Positions 17,254 to 26,235 of a stretch of DNA of 64,000 bases are shown in pieces. The notes beneath the pieces were generated by a model. It ran no database searches and had not been told where the DNA came from. It saw nothing but the letters and a program-made list of their open reading frames with translations. Made by a program: the position numbers and the translations under genes. Each line of letters opens with the position of its first letter. Positions within the stretch are counted from its first letter, which is position 1. This DNA is from Zunongwangia atlantica 22II14-10F7 (GTDB lineage: Bacteria > Bacteroidota > Bacteroidia > Flavobacteriales > Flavobacteriaceae): positions 62,001 to 126,000 of the forward strand of contig NZ_ARYN01000002.1 in the NCBI RefSeq assembly GCF_002094855.1, given 5' to 3'.

Positions 17254-20022
17254 TTATCGTCTTCTTCGCCTAGGATGACTTTTGCCGTTTTTATGAAAAG
17301 TATCAAACCTGTAACTAAAACTTAGCATAAAATATTGGGTAAGTGCAGTAGTCTCGTAAGATGTTATAGAATCTGCCCCAGAGTATTGATATACATTTGT
17401 ATTTTCATTTAGAATATCATAAGCTTTAAGCGTTAATAGCCCAAAATCGTTCTTTAAGAACTTATAGGATATAGAGGAATTCCAGAAAAAAATATGGGCA
17501 TCAAATCGATCCTGATCTACCTGCGGATTTGTAGAATATCTAAAATCATTATTCCACTCAAAGTTTTTAAGGAATTTTATAAAACCACTAAAATTTAACG
17601 AATTTCGATATATACGTTGATCTTGAATGCTCTCTAAATCATATTCTGCAACCTGTAAATTCATAGAATAACTTAGCTGTAATCTTAAGTTTTGATTAGA
17701 CAAATTTACAGATGGGCCTACGCTGTAGTTCTGGCTGTTGGCAGTATATAAAATTCCGTTAGTAAAACGATAGTTTTTGTTGTGCCCGGCATTCAAATTC
17801 AAATTCACTCCAAGACGATTAATCGAATCTAACTTGAAATTTTTATTTAACCACATATAGCCAGAGATTCTGTATTCATCTTTAATATTAGTATAGGTTG
17901 TAAATCTTACCAAATCCTCGTCTATGGTAGTTTGTGATTGTACAGGATCTGTAGTATAATCTCCGTTAATATTTGCATTAAAATAAAGCTGCTTATCCAT
18001 ATTACTAGCATTATAACTTAACCTAACATTATGTCGCTTTGTTAGATCTAAATCTGGATTCCCTTCAACTATATTTAATGGATTAGAAATATTTCTAAAA
18101 GGAGTTAAACTATAAATAGAAGGTATTTGGTTAGATAAGTTATAATTTAGCCTAAGACTCGAAGTTTTTGAAAATCGATAATTAAATCTGGCACTCCCTT
18201 CAAAAGCGTTAAAATCATTATTAAAACTAAAATCTCTAATTCTATCGGTACTTTCTAAATCTGCAAAAGAATATCTGGCATCAATAGAAAAATTAAAGAT
18301 TTCTCCCTGGTAACTAAGATTTAAAGCTGGTTTATGCGTAAATGTACGATTATCAAAACTTGTACTTTGATCTTCATTTAAGCTGGAAAATTGATTTGTT
18401 TCTTCATCAAAATCGAAAGCTAAATTTTCAGATTCATCTAAATTCATAGCATAGTTGTATGAAATTCCGTAGAAAAGGAGCTTTTCGATAATTGGAGATC
18501 TAAAATTTATAAACGCACCAGTATTATTATTTTTAGAGCCTCCTCGCATAATCTGGTTTCGGTAAATATCTTCCTGATCTGAGTTATAAAAAATATATTC
18601 TGATTCACTATTTCTTTCAAAATCTGAATTAGAGATATTATTATTCATTCCCAGTGATAAAAAAGATTGGTTAAATCTTCTATTGATATTTAGATTATTG
18701 CTGAAATTAGTTTGCTCGGTAAGTCCATAATTTGAAGACGTAGAGGTATTTCGTAAATCGCCGTTTTCTTCTCTACTCTCTGAATTGCTATTTCCCCTGG
18801 AAAAGTTTTTCTCATAACTAAAACGAGGACGCGCATCGATCATCCAGCTAGAATCGATAGTAGCTTTAATTCTTGAATTTATTTCGTGTTTATCCTGATT
18901 TCCGGTATTGTTATAACTATTTTCTGAGAAGTAATTTCCATCTGGACGAATATTTTCTGAAGAGGAGATACTATTAAAAAAATTATTTGATGCCGAGTAA
19001 AAATAATCTGAACTTACTTCCAGATTTTTTCCAAGATCATCGGCATAATTGGCTCCTGTAATTTTAGAGTTCACGATACCATTACCACCACCTATTCTTC
19101 TACCACCAATACTTATTCCTCCGTTATATGTTGTATACGAATTAGTATTAAATATTTCTCTAAGTTCACCAAATGTAAAACCAGAAGTATTGATATTATT
19201 CCCTCCACTAAGCACACTTAATCGCAGATCATCATTAAAGTAATTAGCAAGACCAGCAAATTCGAAACGTTCGTCACTTCCTCCCCCGGCTGCAACTCGG
19301 CCAAAAACACCTTTATTCTTATCTTTATCTAGTTTTATATTGATAGTTTTACTATCCCCGCTTGCTTTCTCTCCTCTAAAAACCTGGCTATCAGATCGTG
19401 TGTCTACCACCTGAATTTTATCTACCATATCTTTAAGTAAATTCTTGGTTGCAATACTACCATCGCCAGAGAAAAATTCCTTGCCTCCTACTAAAATTCT
19501 GTTCACCTCTATACCATTCACTTTAATGCTTCCGTCTTCGTCTATTTCTACCCCGGGTAATTCTCGTAATAAATCTTCTATAGTTGCTCCCTCTTTAGTT
19601 TTAAAAGATGCTGCATTATATTCTAACGTATCCTGCTTTATACGAATTGGTGGCACTCTTCCTTCAATTAAAACATCACTTAAAGCTTCTATTCTTTGTG
19701 ACATTTCTATTGGTTTTAACTCTAACGGATCTTCGTCTTTTGGTAATGAAATCACTTTTTTAACTGGCTCATAGCCTACAAAAGAGATAAGAAGATTTAT
19801 TTTTTCTTTTGTAGATTTTCCTGAAACATTAAAAACACCATCGGCATCTGTGATCGTATAGCTAATTAAAGAACTATCTTTTAATGTTTCTGTAAATACG
19901 GTAGCTCCTTCTAATGGTTCTTGTGTGATACTATCTAATAACTTTCCTGAAATTTCGAATTTTTGAGCCTGTACCGATACGGCAATAAATACCAGCACAA
20001 TAAATAATGCCTTTTGAAGCAT
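17254..20022 (-). CDS. Outer membrane beta-barrel receptor with carboxypeptidase-like domain (paralogue B)
   Basis: The 922-residue protein has the same plan as the downstream paralogue: signal peptide (about 1-19), carboxypeptidase-like domain starting KFEISGKLLD, plug (LPGVEIDEDGSIKVNGIEV) and barrel. Shared landmarks include GVFGRVAAGGGSDERFEFAG, NPLNIVEGNPDL and the C-terminal QYFMLSFSYRF. It ends in an unusual basic tail, HPRRRRR, whereas paralogue A ends NFFF, the aromatic ending normally read by the BAM machinery. It is probably the first gene of a two-gene unit; a terminator of the upstream gene lies before it. Confidence 0.88.
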   Translation of the reverse strand: MLQKALFIVLVFIAVSVQAQKFEISGKLLDSITQEPLEGATVFTETLKDSSLISYTITDADGVFNVSGKSTKEKINLLISFVGYEPVKKVISLPKDEDPLELKPIEMSQRIEALSDVLIEGRVPPIRIKQDTLEYNAASFKTKEGATIEDLLRELPGVEIDEDGSIKVNGIEVNRILVGGKEFFSGDGSIATKNLLKDMVDKIQVVDTRSDSQVFRGEKASGDSKTINIKLDKDKNKGVFGRVAAGGGSDERFEFAGLANYFNDDLRLSVLSGGNNINTSGFTFGELREIFNTNSYTTYNGGISIGGRRIGGGNGIVNSKITGANYADDLGKNLEVSSDYFYSASNNFFNSISSSENIRPDGNYFSENSYNNTGNQDKHEINSRIKATIDSSWMIDARPRFSYEKNFSRGNSNSESREENGDLRNTSTSSNYGLTEQTNFSNNLNINRRFNQSFLSLGMNNNISNSDFERNSESEYIFYNSDQEDIYRNQIMRGGSKNNNTGAFINFRSPIIEKLLFYGISYNYAMNLDESENLAFDFDEETNQFSSLNEDQSTSFDNRTFTHKPALNLSYQGEIFNFSIDARYSFADLESTDRIRDFSFNNDFNAFEGSARFNYRFSKTSSLRLNYNLSNQIPSIYSLTPFRNISNPLNIVEGNPDLDLTKRHNVRLSYNASNMDKQLYFNANINGDYTTDPVQSQTTIDEDLVRFTTYTNIKDEYRISGYMWLNKNFKLDSINRLGVNLNLNAGHNKNYRFTNGILYTANSQNYSVGPSVNLSNQNLRLQLSYSMNLQVAEYDLESIQDQRIYRNSLNFSGFIKFLKNFEWNNDFRYSTNPQVDQDRFDAHIFFWNSSISYKFLKNDFGLLTLKAYDILNENTNVYQYSGADSITSYETTALTQYFMLSFSYRFDTFHKNGKSHPRRRRR

Positions 20023-20135
20023 AATTGATGGTCTTGATTGATGATTGATTAAAACTAAACCGATTAAGGTTCACAAGTTTAACACTAATTTATCAAAAAT
20101 AAAGCCATATATTAAAATATTAACGTTGTTGCATA

Positions 20136-20162
20136 AAAAAACCTGCATAACTGCAGGTTTTT
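20136..20162 (-). terminator. Terminator after the phosphoesterase/barrel gene
   Basis: The arms AAAAACCTGCA and TGCAGGTTTTT around a four-base loop, with T-richness on the leftward strand, lie 23 bp after the stop of the 1239-residue gene. It separates that gene from the tandem barrel genes. Confidence 0.8.
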
Positions 20163-20184
20163 ATGAAAAATCATATCGATTTTC

Positions 20185-23100
20185 TTAGAATCTGAATCCA
20201 AAACCAAAACTAAAACGCCAGCCTTCATCTCCATTAAATACATGAATGGTACCGTTCACAGCCTCAGCGCTATTAATCCAGATACCACCGCCATAGCTAT
20301 CATGCCAAACATCGCTAGTATCATCTTTTTCCCAAACCCGGCCTATATCATAACCTCCAAATACACCTATTTGAAATGGAAGAAATGCTGTTTTAAATTG
20401 ATTAAAACTATATCGAATATCACCTCCCGTAGCAAATGCACTTTTCCCGATAAATCGCTGTAACCTGTAACCTCTTAAACCAGAACCGCCACCTAAAGTT
20501 GCCGCCTGATAAAACTCGTAATCTGTACCTATATTTATTTGAGTTTGTACATGGCTTTTAAGCACTAACTTTCTACTAGGAATTAATGAATTATAAAATT
20601 CTAAATAGGATTTAAAATATCCATAATTACGATCTGTATCGGCAGTGTTTAATTTCCCTCCCAAATTTAAATCGAACTGCATGCCTCGTGTAGGGTTTAG
20701 AACATCGTCGTAACTTTCGTAACGATAAAGCGCATCTAAGCCTGCAAAATATTTTCTATCAAAAAAACCATCAGGATTATCTGGAGTAAATTCATCTATA
20801 AACCTACCTTCAATATTATCTATTTCTACTGTTTCAAAACTTGCTTTATAGCTAAAATAACTTCCAAAAGGAGTTGCGTTCACTAATCCAACGTCTCCTC
20901 CAACACGGCTAATCTTAACCCGATTATAATCTAGGCTAAGCTCATCGTCTAGGTTAACGGTCTCATTTCCGTAGCCAAAAAAGTTTCGAGCAAAATTAGG
21001 ACTGGTAAAATGTGCCCCTACCTGCAAATTATAATCTCCTATAATCGTTGCAAATCTTGCCTGATAGCTTAGATCAAAACCATCTGTAGCAAAATAATAT
21101 CCTGCTTTTAGTTCATGTTGCGAAGTGTAAGGATTTCTTTTAAAATCATTGATGGTATACAATGCTTTAAACCCAAGCTTAACACCATCATCTGGATTAT
21201 AACCTATCCCAGGTGTTATAGAGGTCGATTTAAATACCTTTTTATCTTTATCATAAATATTTAGGTCGTATTGATCTGTAAATCTAAATCGGGCGTCTGC
21301 GCCTTCTTCTATGGTATTTGGTTTAGATTTATGATCGTAAATTTTTAGCTTCTTCTTATTCTTAATACGATAAACATCGTTATTCTGTCCACCTATTACA
21401 CGTACATAAATTAAATGATCTCCTTCTCCATCTACAGTTATAATATCATCATCATCTAAGGCATAAACCCAAATATCTTTGGTAAAGGCTTTATCATAAA
21501 CATAATCACTTACTATATCTGCACGCTTTCCTTTTTTATTCCTATAAATGGTAACTTTTGTTTTACCTTCAGGCATACGAGTAATGTCGACAAAATCGTC
21601 CTTATCTGTCCCGGTAACAATGGCTAATTTTGCATAATAATCGTAATATCTTTCAGCTATATCTATAATATTATCTCTTCTGCCCTTCAGGTTTTCAATA
21701 ATACCTTCTGTGATTTCTCCATTAGTTTCTGGCGGCAGCTTTTTAAAAGCTTCTTCTATAACTTTATCTGTGATATTTTCCTTAATAAACTTTGCCTGCG
21801 CTAACCAGGTATCTTTACCTGTGCTTTGAAGTACAGAACGATCTAAGCCAATTGCAGCGATATTAAACCACTCTACATTAGATAGTTTTTTATCGTATAC
21901 GGCAAATTGATTGGTAATTCCCACTAAAGATCGTAACGTTCCAAAAAAAGCACCATCAAAATTCGAGAAAACCTGATCCCTGTCTCTTGGGATTGGAGTA
22001 AATGTGCGATTTCCTTCTTCGTCCTCGTTCTCAGCCCAACGCCATTGATCCTGGTGCCTGTCCCAATCACCCACAAGCATATCAAAAAGTCTGGCTTTTA
22101 CGTAAGCAGCCTCGTCTATTTTATACTTTTCGTCTTTTCGTATACGCTCAAACATCCCCGCTGTACTAACAATATCGTGATTTGGCGTACCAAAACTTTC
22201 ATTATTCAACCAATGCTCTTCAGGACGTTCTTCAATCATATACACATCGTCACCATGATTTTCGTTCATTTCGCCAAGATTATCCTGTTTAGGCAAATAA
22301 TATATCTCAGGATTAGTATGTGCTAAACCAATAGCTTCAGCTAAAGTTGGTATCGCTAAAAATGCAAAAGGATGTGCTGAAGTATAAAAATCGTTTATTA
22401 AATTTTCTGCTGCTGTATCTCGAAATTGGTCCTCTATAGGCTTATTTTTATAAGCAACCGATTGTAAGAACTGTACCGCATCTTTTCTAATTCTTCTTAC
22501 ATTATACTCTCTATCTTTAGAATCCTTTACTCTAATAGATACTGTTTGATGGCCACCGCCTTCGCGCATTGGTTCTAAACCTCCGTATAAAGTATCAAAA
22601 TCGGCCACATTGTAACTAACCTCGGTTCCATAAAGTTTTCGATAGCGTTTTCCCCAAAGTGTTCGGTAAATCCCGCTTACTTCTACTTCTTCTTCAGGAT
22701 AGATACTTGCTGTTTTTTTCTGCGGAAATGAATCTGGGTAATCGCCCAGCTTATAGGGTTTAGGGCTTGGAAAAACTTCTTTTTGATACATCAATTCTGG
22801 CTCGTTATCCTGATTACGATAATAACTAACCCAAGAAGATCCATCTTTAAAAACATCATAAACTGCAAATCCCTGAAGCGAAAAAGCAAATAATCCATCT
22901 GTGCCCAGCGCTACATAATTTTCTTTAGAACCAGAGCCAGAAATAATTTGTTTAATGCCATCGTGATCTATATACTGTAAAGTATGCTCGTGACCAGAAA
23001 CAAATATCACTCTGTCTCTACCTTTTACCATGGTTTCCAAACGATCTGATAGGGATTTATATCGTTCATTTTGTAGATCCTGTATAGAAATTCCGCCTGT

Positions 23101-23904
23101 AGTTCTAATTAACATCGCTAAAGATCCTAGAATGGGCACCGGAATTTTTCGTTGTGAAGGATATAAATGCCTGTTAAAATTATATTGCCCACCATGAATT
23201 CCATTTGAGAAAATTGGATGGTGCATGGCGATAATCGTTGTTTTATTCTGTGATTTTTTTAATTCACTTTCTATCTCGGTAAAAAGAGCTTCACGGGTTT
23301 TAATCTGGTTGCAATCATCATTTACCGTTGGGCTTTTATCCCAATCTTCCAGATACCATTGCGAATCGATAATGATCATCTGGATATCATCAGAAATTTC
23401 TTTGATTTCTAATCCACATCCCGTACTTGGCGACCAATCTAAAGAATCACCATACTGCTCTATTAAATATTCTTCCTGGCGTTCTAAACCATCAATTCTT
23501 TCACTATACCAATCGTGATTTCCGGGAATATAAATAACCTTTCCGTTATAATTTTCTACAGCATCTAATTGGGCATCCAGGCGATATTCAGATTGCTCGC
23601 GTAAAGGATCGTCCTTTGGCGGCATTCCCACAGGATAAATATTATCTCCTAAAAAGATGGCATAATCTCCTCTGGTATCTCTTTCCTTTATAAACTTTTT
23701 AAAGACTACTAAAGCTTTAGAAGTACCACCTTCTGGTGAATACCCACCATCGCCCAATAAATAAAAAGTCTTTTCAATTTCCTTATTCTCAGGATATCCA
23801 AAGTTAGAAGTTGGTTCGCCTTTGCGGTATTTTGGATCTGAACTTGTACAGGCAGCTACAAGAGTTAAAATAAACAAAAAACAGTAGTAGTTATTTCTTT
23901 TCAT
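20185..23904 (-). CDS. Lipoprotein fusion: metallophosphoesterase, kinase-like region, BamA-like barrel
   Basis: The 1239-residue protein has a lipobox-type N-terminus (Cys19 in LVAACT). A calcineurin-like metallophosphoesterase follows at about 45-350 with all metal motifs: GDGG (51), GDN (86), GNHDW (128), HHP (228) and GHEH (304). Residues about 450-760 hold a region I read as kinase-like: a strand pair with RRIRKD, a later VGDWDRHQDQW (611-621), and PIPRDRDQVF (637-646). These resemble the catalytic loop and metal site of HipA/FAM20-like kinases. A Gly/Asp-rich segment follows (815-845). Residues about 890-1239 form a D15/BamA-type barrel with the LRGYR motif (1143) and a terminal Phe. 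Phosphoesterase and barrel are confident; the kinase-like reading is inference. Confidence 0.85.
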   Translation of the reverse strand: MKRNNYYCFLFILTLVAACTSSDPKYRKGEPTSNFGYPENKEIEKTFYLLGDGGYSPEGGTSKALVVFKKFIKERDTRGDYAIFLGDNIYPVGMPPKDDPLREQSEYRLDAQLDAVENYNGKVIYIPGNHDWYSERIDGLERQEEYLIEQYGDSLDWSPSTGCGLEIKEISDDIQMIIIDSQWYLEDWDKSPTVNDDCNQIKTREALFTEIESELKKSQNKTTIIAMHHPIFSNGIHGGQYNFNRHLYPSQRKIPVPILGSLAMLIRTTGGISIQDLQNERYKSLSDRLETMVKGRDRVIFVSGHEHTLQYIDHDGIKQIISGSGSKENYVALGTDGLFAFSLQGFAVYDVFKDGSSWVSYYRNQDNEPELMYQKEVFPSPKPYKLGDYPDSFPQKKTASIYPEEEVEVSGIYRTLWGKRYRKLYGTEVSYNVADFDTLYGGLEPMREGGGHQTVSIRVKDSKDREYNVRRIRKDAVQFLQSVAYKNKPIEDQFRDTAAENLINDFYTSAHPFAFLAIPTLAEAIGLAHTNPEIYYLPKQDNLGEMNENHGDDVYMIEERPEEHWLNNESFGTPNHDIVSTAGMFERIRKDEKYKIDEAAYVKARLFDMLVGDWDRHQDQWRWAENEDEEGNRTFTPIPRDRDQVFSNFDGAFFGTLRSLVGITNQFAVYDKKLSNVEWFNIAAIGLDRSVLQSTGKDTWLAQAKFIKENITDKVIEEAFKKLPPETNGEITEGIIENLKGRRDNIIDIAERYYDYYAKLAIVTGTDKDDFVDITRMPEGKTKVTIYRNKKGKRADIVSDYVYDKAFTKDIWVYALDDDDIITVDGEGDHLIYVRVIGGQNNDVYRIKNKKKLKIYDHKSKPNTIEEGADARFRFTDQYDLNIYDKDKKVFKSTSITPGIGYNPDDGVKLGFKALYTINDFKRNPYTSQHELKAGYYFATDGFDLSYQARFATIIGDYNLQVGAHFTSPNFARNFFGYGNETVNLDDELSLDYNRVKISRVGGDVGLVNATPFGSYFSYKASFETVEIDNIEGRFIDEFTPDNPDGFFDRKYFAGLDALYRYESYDDVLNPTRGMQFDLNLGGKLNTADTDRNYGYFKSYLEFYNSLIPSRKLVLKSHVQTQINIGTDYEFYQAATLGGGSGLRGYRLQRFIGKSAFATGGDIRYSFNQFKTAFLPFQIGVFGGYDIGRVWEKDDTSDVWHDSYGGGIWINSAEAVNGTIHVFNGDEGWRFSFGFGFRF

Positions 23905-23960
23905 AAATGTTGTTAGACAAAATTTTGTAATTTGGCACTATCAAACAAGTACTTTTATAG

Positions 23961-25145
23961 ATGAACAACCTATTAGATAAAGCTGATAATTATGTTCTTG
24001 AATTGTTCAAGGAAAAACTCCCAAACACCTTTCTATACCACAATTATAAGCATACAGAAAGAGTTGTTAAAAGTACTGAAGAATTAATTGAACATTCTGA
24101 AATTAATGTTAAACAAGAAGAGGCCTTAAACCTTGCAGCCTGGTTTCACGACACCGGATACACAGTAGGTTACGAGAATCACGAAGAATCCAGCGCTAAA
24201 ATTGCCAAAGGCTTTCTTGAAGACAATAATGCAACCCAGGAGCTTATAGATCTGGTCTCTAAATATATTTTGGCAACCAAATTTAGCCATACTCCGCAGG
24301 ATTTAGGAGAAAAGATTATTAAAGATGCAGATTCTTCTCATTTCGCAAAAGAATATTACGAAGAAACCAGTGAACTTTTAAGGCAGGAACTACAACTACA
24401 TAATCGCAAAAATTACACCTCGAGTGAGTGGATTATGGAGAACATTAAAATGCTTACTGAAAAGCACCAGTTCTATACCGATTATGCCCTAAAAAACTGG
24501 AATCAAACTAAAGAAGAGAATCTTCTTGAACTGGTTGAAAAGCAAAATAAAAGAGAAAAAAAATTAACCAAAGAAGAGCACAAAGCTAGATTAAAAGCTA
24601 AGTATAAAAACGATAACCCAGAGCGCAGTATCCAGACTTTATTTAGGGTTACTTTACGAAATCATATAAAGTTAAGTGATATTGCAGATACTAAAGCCAA
24701 CATTTTATTATCTGTAAATGCGATTATTATTTCTTTGGCAATATCTAACCTTATCCCAAAATTAGACGCGGTAAGCAATCGTCATTTATTAATTCCTACA
24801 CTGGTTTTGGTGCTTTTTAGCGTTGCTTCTATGATCCTTTCGATTATGTCTACGCGTCCAAATGTGACCAGCGGAGAATTCACCAAAGAGCAGGTTAAAA
24901 ATCGTGATGTAAATCTTCTTTTCTTCGGAAATTTCCACAAAATGCCTTTCGATCTATTTAAGTGGGGCATCAACGAAATGATTCAGGATAAAGATTACGT
25001 TTACGAATCGCTAATGCTCGATCTACACTTGTTAGGTAAAGTTTTACATCGTAAATACTTATTACTGCGATTAACCTATACTGTTTTCATGCTAGGTATT
25101 ATTATCTCGGTAATTGCATTTGTAATCGCGTTTTATTTAATGTAA
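23961..25145 (+). CDS. HD-domain phosphohydrolase fused to Pycsar-effector-like membrane domain (DUF5706)
   Basis: The 394-residue protein has an N-terminal HD domain (about 15-180) with all metal ligands visible: His27/His31 in YHNYKHTERVV, His63-Asp64 in WFHDTGY, His74, His110 and Asp122/Asp124 in IKDADSSHF. A charged linker (about 185-220) leads to a DUF5706 domain (221-394) with SDIADTKANILLSVNA and three predicted transmembrane helices (about 248-265, 276-296 and 373-393). DUF5706 is the effector domain of Pycsar anti-phage systems, where it responds to cyclic CMP or UMP and damages the membrane. No pyrimidine cyclase gene is adjacent. It is divergent from the phosphoesterase/barrel gene with 56 bp between starts. 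Confidence 0.85.
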   Translation: MNNLLDKADNYVLELFKEKLPNTFLYHNYKHTERVVKSTEELIEHSEINVKQEEALNLAAWFHDTGYTVGYENHEESSAKIAKGFLEDNNATQELIDLVSKYILATKFSHTPQDLGEKIIKDADSSHFAKEYYEETSELLRQELQLHNRKNYTSSEWIMENIKMLTEKHQFYTDYALKNWNQTKEENLLELVEKQNKREKKLTKEEHKARLKAKYKNDNPERSIQTLFRVTLRNHIKLSDIADTKANILLSVNAIIISLAISNLIPKLDAVSNRHLLIPTLVLVLFSVASMILSIMSTRPNVTSGEFTKEQVKNRDVNLLFFGNFHKMPFDLFKWGINEMIQDKDYVYESLMLDLHLLGKVLHRKYLLLRLTYTVFMLGIIISVIAFVIAFYLM

Positions 25146-25355
25146 GTCTGGGTAATCACAATTTAAAAAGAGAAACTTTCTTATACAATCTAAGCTGAAA
25201 TTGTAAAAAACAAGCTTCATTTTTCACAATTATCTCCTATTTTACTCATATTCATTGTTTTAACATGTTTTTATTTGAAAATTATGCTTAAAACTTTAGA
25301 CTTTTGGTTTATATTTAAGCTAAATCGTTTAAATATTCATCAATCTGAAAAAATT

Positions 25356-26105
25356 ATGAATAAAATCTTCATAATTATACTGTTAATGGCTTCAGTTTCG
25401 GCTATTGGCCAAAATGACCTTGCGTTTCATCAGGAAGAAAAAAATACTTCAATTAAATCTACATTTTCAACTCGCAATTCCGAAGAAATAAATAACAGCG
25501 AAGCTTCAGCAATAGCTACTAAAAGCCGTAGCCTTGGATCATTTGACCAATCGAACATTCATTCTTATTACAATGCAAATGAAGGTATGCAAAGAATTTC
25601 AGCGCGTCATTTCGAATTTAAGGAGTATTACAATTCTTTTCCTTATTTGAGTCGGTTAAAATTGCTGACTAAAAGTCGGGTTAAAAATGCCGAATTTAAC
25701 ATTCAATTATATTCTGTAAATAAAGATGGGAAACCAAGTGATTTAATTTATGATAAAGACATTATTGGGATTGCCCAAAAAGGTAAAGATATTACTGAAA
25801 TAGATTTAGCTCATTTAAACATCACTTTCCCAAAAAACGGACTTTTTGTTGCCATACAATGGTTAGAAAAGGATAAAAATAAATACCAATATTCTTATAA
25901 ACCAAAAGGTCTTAAAAGAATAAAGGCGGTTAATATAGAACCTTCTTTTGGAATTGAACCTACAAACAATGTTGCCAATAGAAGTTATAATTATATAAGG
26001 AATACAAGTCGAGAAGAAGGCGAATTAAAGTCACAGTTAAATTATAGATCGTATCCAGAGGCCAAATACGACCAATTAGCGATGGAATTAATCTTAACCA
26101 ATTAA
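25356..26105 (+). CDS. Secreted protein of unknown function
   Basis: The 249-residue protein takes the ATG at 25356, which gives a clean signal peptide (MNKIFIIILLMASVSAIGQ). An upstream in-frame ATG at 25275 would bury that signal 27 residues in. The mature part is hydrophilic and beta-rich, with LKLLTKSRVKNAEFNIQLYS and ITFPKNGLFVAIQWLE. These resemble a beta-sandwich segment seen at the C-terminus of some Bacteroidota carboxypeptidase-like proteins, but no named family is certain. It stands alone between the HD-DUF5706 gene and a convergent GAF gene. Confidence 0.7.
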   Translation: MNKIFIIILLMASVSAIGQNDLAFHQEEKNTSIKSTFSTRNSEEINNSEASAIATKSRSLGSFDQSNIHSYYNANEGMQRISARHFEFKEYYNSFPYLSRLKLLTKSRVKNAEFNIQLYSVNKDGKPSDLIYDKDIIGIAQKGKDITEIDLAHLNITFPKNGLFVAIQWLEKDKNKYQYSYKPKGLKRIKAVNIEPSFGIEPTNNVANRSYNYIRNTSREEGELKSQLNYRSYPEAKYDQLAMELILTN

Positions 26106-26208
26106 AAAGCAGTTAAGCTTTTAGGTAAAATGCTCTTTATAAGCATTAAAATTCTAGTAATTTTCTGGTAAAAATTATAATTCAATCTTGAAAGTCGAGT
26201 AAAAAATC

Positions 26209-26235
26209 GCATTGATATTTAACCAATATCAATGC
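26209..26235 (-). terminator. Terminator overlapping the stop of the GAF gene
   Basis: An 11-bp perfect stem (GCATTGATATT with AATATCAATGC) has a five-base loop and a T-run on the leftward strand. The hairpin contains the TGA stop codon of the GAF-domain gene, so termination and translation end at the same place. Confidence 0.75.

Noticed and set aside
14366-20022. SusC/SusD polysaccharide utilisation locus
   Set aside because: The barrels belong to a different receptor family, and no SusD-like lipoprotein or glycoside hydrolase is adjacent.
23961-26105. A complete Pycsar operon
   Set aside because: The downstream gene encodes a signal-peptide protein with no cyclase features and the upstream gene is divergent; only the effector-like domain is present.
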